9,166 nt of DNA from Syntrophomonadaceae bacterium (GTDB taxonomy: Bacteria > Bacillota > Dethiobacteria > DTU022): contig SLBE01000253.1 in the NCBI GenBank assembly GCA_007126465.1, positions 1 through 9,166 on the forward strand. Direction: 5' to 3'. Positions 7,173 to 9,166 of this stretch are shown here, piece after piece (the first letter of the stretch is position 1; each line of letters opens with the position of its first letter). The notes under the pieces were generated by a model, which worked only from the letters and a program-made list of their open reading frames with translations, did not search any database and was not told the DNA's origin. The position numbers were made by a program, and so were the translations under genes.

Positions 7173-7374
7173 TTTCTCCCTGAAACGGAACAGTGACTAA
7201 CTGAATATATCTATTCTTATCAGTTCATTCGGCTCATGCAGCTTTGTCACTTCCGACAGATATTTAATTTTCGCCATTAAGGGAAAGTAATCCTTCAAAA
7301 CAAAAAAATAAACTTCCAAATAAAAAGTGAAAAAGGTGTCAGAGTTAATTTTCTCTTTGCTAATAAAAAAGTGC
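7173..7374. other. Divergent intergenic region between the pur and trpB2 promoters
   Basis: About 200 AT-rich bases without a gene. I see an inverted repeat AACTGA (7199-7204) / TCAGTT (7220-7225) nested inside AGTGAC (7192-7197) / GTCACT (7246-7251). There are also A-rich tracts just upstream of the trpB2 -35 that could act as an UP element. No PurR-box pair, tRNA or other recognised element was found. A protein operator is possible but unproven. Confidence 0.35.
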
Positions 7375-7403
7375 TTGACAGCCCCGATAAGCTGTGCTAA
7401 TGT
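7375..7403 (+). promoter_or_regulatory. Promoter of the T-box/trpB2 unit
   Basis: A perfect TTGACA (7375-7380), a 17-base spacer and TAATGT (7398-7403, four of six to TATAAT) preceded by TGC, which forms an extended -10. An A-rich run lies just upstream. Transcription should start near 7410, directly before T-box Stem I. This is the best promoter match in the window. Confidence 0.85.
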
Positions 7404-7410
7404 TTTTAAA

Positions 7411-7719
7411 CAAAGAAGATAACTGACCGATGAAGGGAACTAGTAGCCCGGATTGGGTCGGCCCCAGAGAGCCGGATGGAGGAAAATTTTTTCCGAAGCT
7501 GAAATTCCGGCGCCGACACACCTGGTGAATGGGTCTCCGAGGTACCGGCTGAAAGCGCAGAAGCGCGAGTAGACCCGGTCGGAACTTTCACCGTTAAAAG
7601 AAAGCAGGTCTGGAAAGCAGCAAAAATACTTTCCGCATCTGATAAAGCGATCTGCACTACAAGTGCAGGTAACCAGGGTGGTACCGCGAACAACTCTCGT
7701 CCCCGGACGGGAGTTTTTT
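7411..7719 (+). ncRNA. T-box leader, tRNA-Trp responsive (UGG specifier)
   Basis: The leader reads uncharged tRNA and favours antitermination when it is bound. Stem I is closed by GACCG (7425-7429) with CGGTC (7576-7580). It carries an AGTA loop-E element (7442-7445), a helix GTCGGC/GCCGAC (7457-7462 with 7512-7517), the distal AGAGAGCCGG and GCTGAAA elements, and GAATGGGT, whose TGG (7530-7532) is the likely specifier codon. An inserted hairpin GCGC-AGAA-GCGC follows (7555-7566). Stem III is GGAAAG/CTTTCC (7612-7617 with 7629-7634). An extra hairpin CTGCAC/GTGCAG (7652-7668) precedes the canonical AGGGTGGTACCGCG (7675-7688), whose TGGT bulge pairs with the tRNA acceptor end. The Trp reading agrees with trpB2 downstream. 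Helix details were paired by eye; the specifier position is the least certain part. Confidence 0.92.
7693..7719 (+). terminator. Intrinsic terminator of the T-box leader
   Basis: ACTCTCGTCC (7693-7702) pairs with GGACGGGAGT (7705-7714) over ten positions with one U-G, a two-base loop in this minimal drawing, and a T-run (7714-7719). The CCCCGG at 7701-7706 can instead pair with CCAGGG at the start of the T-box sequence to form the antiterminator. The two structures are mutually exclusive. Confidence 0.88.
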
Positions 7720-7880
7720 ATTTGCAATTGTTTACCATGGCTTCTGCTAATACAGACTACCTTGCTAATGCCGGGATTCGTCCTGTGAACGACCGAGCAA
7801 TAGACGGCATTATATCAGGCAGTCTGAGAAAATAAATCTTATGCCTGTAAATATTTATAATTTTAAAGGAGGAAAAGAAA
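7720..7880 (+). other. Non-coding spacer between T-box terminator and trpB2, with an inverted repeat
   Basis: The spacer contains TAATGCCG (7766-7773) and CGGCATTA (7805-7812), a perfect 8-base inverted repeat, with a smaller TCGT/ACGA pair (7778-7781 with 7789-7792) inside. A 32-codon frame from an ATG at 7737 to a TAA at 7835 has no ribosome site and no recognisable product, so I do not call it a gene. The spacer ends with the trpB2 ribosome site AAAGGAGG (7865-7872). The repeat has no U-run after it. Confidence 0.4.
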
Positions 7881-9166
7881 ATGAGTGAACGTAAAATTAT
7901 TTTATCTGAAAAGGACATGCCCCGACAGTGGTACAACATCCAGGCCGATATGCCTAACCCGGCCCAACCTCCCCTAAATCCGGCCACAAAGCAGCCTGCC
8001 GGCCCTGACGATTTGAGCGCTATTTTCCCCATGCCGCTGATCGAACAGGAAGTGTCAACAGAAAGATTCATCGATATCCCGGAAGAAGTTTTGGAAATCT
8101 ACACCACCTGGAGGCCAAGCCCCCTTTTCCGCGCCTACAACCTGGAAAAAGCCCTCGGCACTCCGGCCAAGATCTATTATAAACATGAAGGAGTCAGCCC
8201 CGCCGGCAGTCATAAGCCAAACACCGCCATTGCCCAGGCCTACTATAACAAGCAGGCCGGCGTAAAACGCCTTTCCACCGAAACCGGAGCCGGACAGTGG
8301 GGTTCTTCCCTGGCCCTTGCCTGCAGCTATTTCGACCTGGAATGTACCGTCTACATGGTCAAGGTCAGCTACCACCAGAAGCCTTACCGCCGTTCAATGA
8401 TGGAAGTCTGGGGGGCAAATGTCTTTGCCAGCCCTACTGATATGACCCAGTCGGGACGCGATGTGCTGGCAGCAAATCCCGATTCAAATGGCAGCCTCGG
8501 GATTGCCATCAGTGAAGCGGTTGAAGATGCTGCCGGTAAAAAAGATACAAATTACTCCCTGGGCAGCGTGCTGAATCACGTTATGCTTCACCAGACCATT
8601 ATCGGCCAGGAATCTAAAAAGCAGCTTGAAATGGTCGGGGAATACCCCGACTTTGTAATCGGCTGCTGCGGCGGCGGCAGTAACTTCGCCGGAATCAGCT
8701 TCCCCTTCATCCACGATAAAATTCGGGATGACAAGCAGGTCCGCTGCATAGGAGTGGAACCGGCAGCCTGCCCGACCCTGACCAAGGGTAAAATGACTTA
8801 CGACTTTGGTGATTCCGCCGGCCTGACCCCGCTTTTGATGATGTATACCCTGGGCCATAACTTCATGCCTCCCGGTATCCACGCCGGCGGTCTGCGCTAC
8901 CATGGACAATCGCCGCTGGTCAGCCAGCTCACTAAAGACGGTTTGATCGAAGCCCGCTCAGTTGCCCAGGAAGGCGCCTTTGAAGCAGCCCTTATCTTCG
9001 CCCGCAGCGAAGGCATCATTCCTGCTCCCGAGACTTCACACGCCATCCGCAGCACCATCGACATCGCCCTGGAGTGTAAGGAATCCGGAGAAGAGAAAAC
9101 CATCCTCTTTAACTTAAGCGGCCACGGCCACTTTGACATGACCGCCTATGACGACTACCTGGCCGG
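7881..9166 (+). CDS. trpB2: Tryptophan synthase beta chain-like protein TrpB2, C-terminus outside window
   Basis: TrpB2 is a PLP enzyme that condenses indole with L-serine to L-tryptophan in the cytoplasm. The frame is open for 428 codons to the window edge; the family is about 450 residues, so only a short tail is missing. Key features are GSHKPNTA with the PLP lysine Lys112, TETGAGQWG with the catalytic Glu134, the phosphate-binding GGGSN at 264-268, GIHAGGLRYHG at 332-342 and SGHGHFD at 413-419. The GQWG and LRYHG forms and the long N-terminal extension mark the TrpB2 branch rather than classical TrpB1. The start ATG has AAAGGAGG eight bases upstream. No trpA precedes it; what follows lies outside the window. 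It is controlled by the Trp T-box ahead of it, fitting a role in indole salvage or stand-alone Trp synthesis. Confidence 0.95.
   Translation, partial: MSERKIILSEKDMPRQWYNIQADMPNPAQPPLNPATKQPAGPDDLSAIFPMPLIEQEVSTERFIDIPEEVLEIYTTWRPSPLFRAYNLEKALGTPAKIYYKHEGVSPAGSHKPNTAIAQAYYNKQAGVKRLSTETGAGQWGSSLALACSYFDLECTVYMVKVSYHQKPYRRSMMEVWGANVFASPTDMTQSGRDVLAANPDSNGSLGIAISEAVEDAAGKKDTNYSLGSVLNHVMLHQTIIGQESKKQLEMVGEYPDFVIGCCGGGSNFAGISFPFIHDKIRDDKQVRCIGVEPAACPTLTKGKMTYDFGDSAGLTPLLMMYTLGHNFMPPGIHAGGLRYHGQSPLVSQLTKDGLIEARSVAQEGAFEAALIFARSEGIIPAPETSHAIRSTIDIALECKESGEEKTILFNLSGHGHFDMTAYDDYLA

Noticed and set aside
7173..7374. PurR boxes in the divergent region (CCGAA-like words near 7228-7232)
   Set aside because: The flanks do not match the PurBox pattern and no properly spaced pair was found.
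7406..7727. Two overlapping 95-codon minus-strand frames
   Set aside because: They are antisense to the T-box leader and lack ribosome sites or recognisable proteins.
7737..7835. 32-codon plus-strand frame between the T-box and trpB2
   Set aside because: No Shine-Dalgarno sequence, unrecognised product and overlap with an inverted repeat.
7757..9139. Minus-strand frames antisense to trpB2
   Set aside because: Shadows of the trpB2 frame; no conserved motifs or ribosome sites.
1..9166. CRISPR arrays, insertion sequences, tRNA or rRNA genes, prophage or defence genes
   Set aside because: No repeat-spacer pattern, transposase motif, cloverleaf or other such signal was seen on either strand.

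Overview
The window looks like a piece of chromosome from a Gram-positive anaerobe of the Bacillota, probably a clostridial lineage of moderate GC. Three things point there: strong AGGAGG-type ribosome sites, a three-part FGAM synthase (purS, purQ and the small form of purL), and two leader RNA classes typical of that phylum (a ykkC-family riboswitch and a tRNA-sensing T-box). This placement is inference; no species can be named from the sequence.

Two transcription units diverge from a roughly 200-base non-coding gap around 7173-7374. On the minus strand, from about 7137 down to the window edge, lie a riboswitch leader, a purine permease of the NCS2/AzgA type, then purE, purB, purC, purS, purQ and purL (cut at base 1). 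From purE onward the genes are packed with overlaps of 4-8 bases or gaps of 1-14 bases. They cover the carboxylation, SAICAR, adenylosuccinate lyase and FGAM synthase steps of de novo IMP synthesis. No purK is present between purE and purB. The only sizeable gap in the unit (5363-5552, between permease and purE) can fold into a long imperfect hairpin.

The minus-strand leader (about 7137-6843) carries the conserved blocks of the ykkC RNA family. A 17-position terminator-like hairpin overlaps the 3' side of the aptamer. Purine genes downstream suggest the PRPP-sensing subclass, and the overlap suggests a switch that turns expression ON when ligand binds. No guanine aptamer is visible beside it. 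Between the hairpin and the permease there is a tiny possible reading frame whose ribosome site matches the 16S anti-SD over nine bases.

On the plus strand, a consensus promoter (7375-7403) precedes a complete T-box leader with a UGG (Trp) specifier, the canonical T-box sequence and a terminator. Then come about 160 bases with a second inverted repeat, and then trpB2, a stand-alone tryptophan synthase beta chain cut by the right edge.

The two units are an RNA-controlled pair: one likely senses PRPP and drives purine uptake and synthesis, the other senses uncharged tRNA-Trp and drives tryptophan formation from indole and serine. None of the coding genes is new. The points worth a second look are the regulatory RNAs and the non-coding segments.
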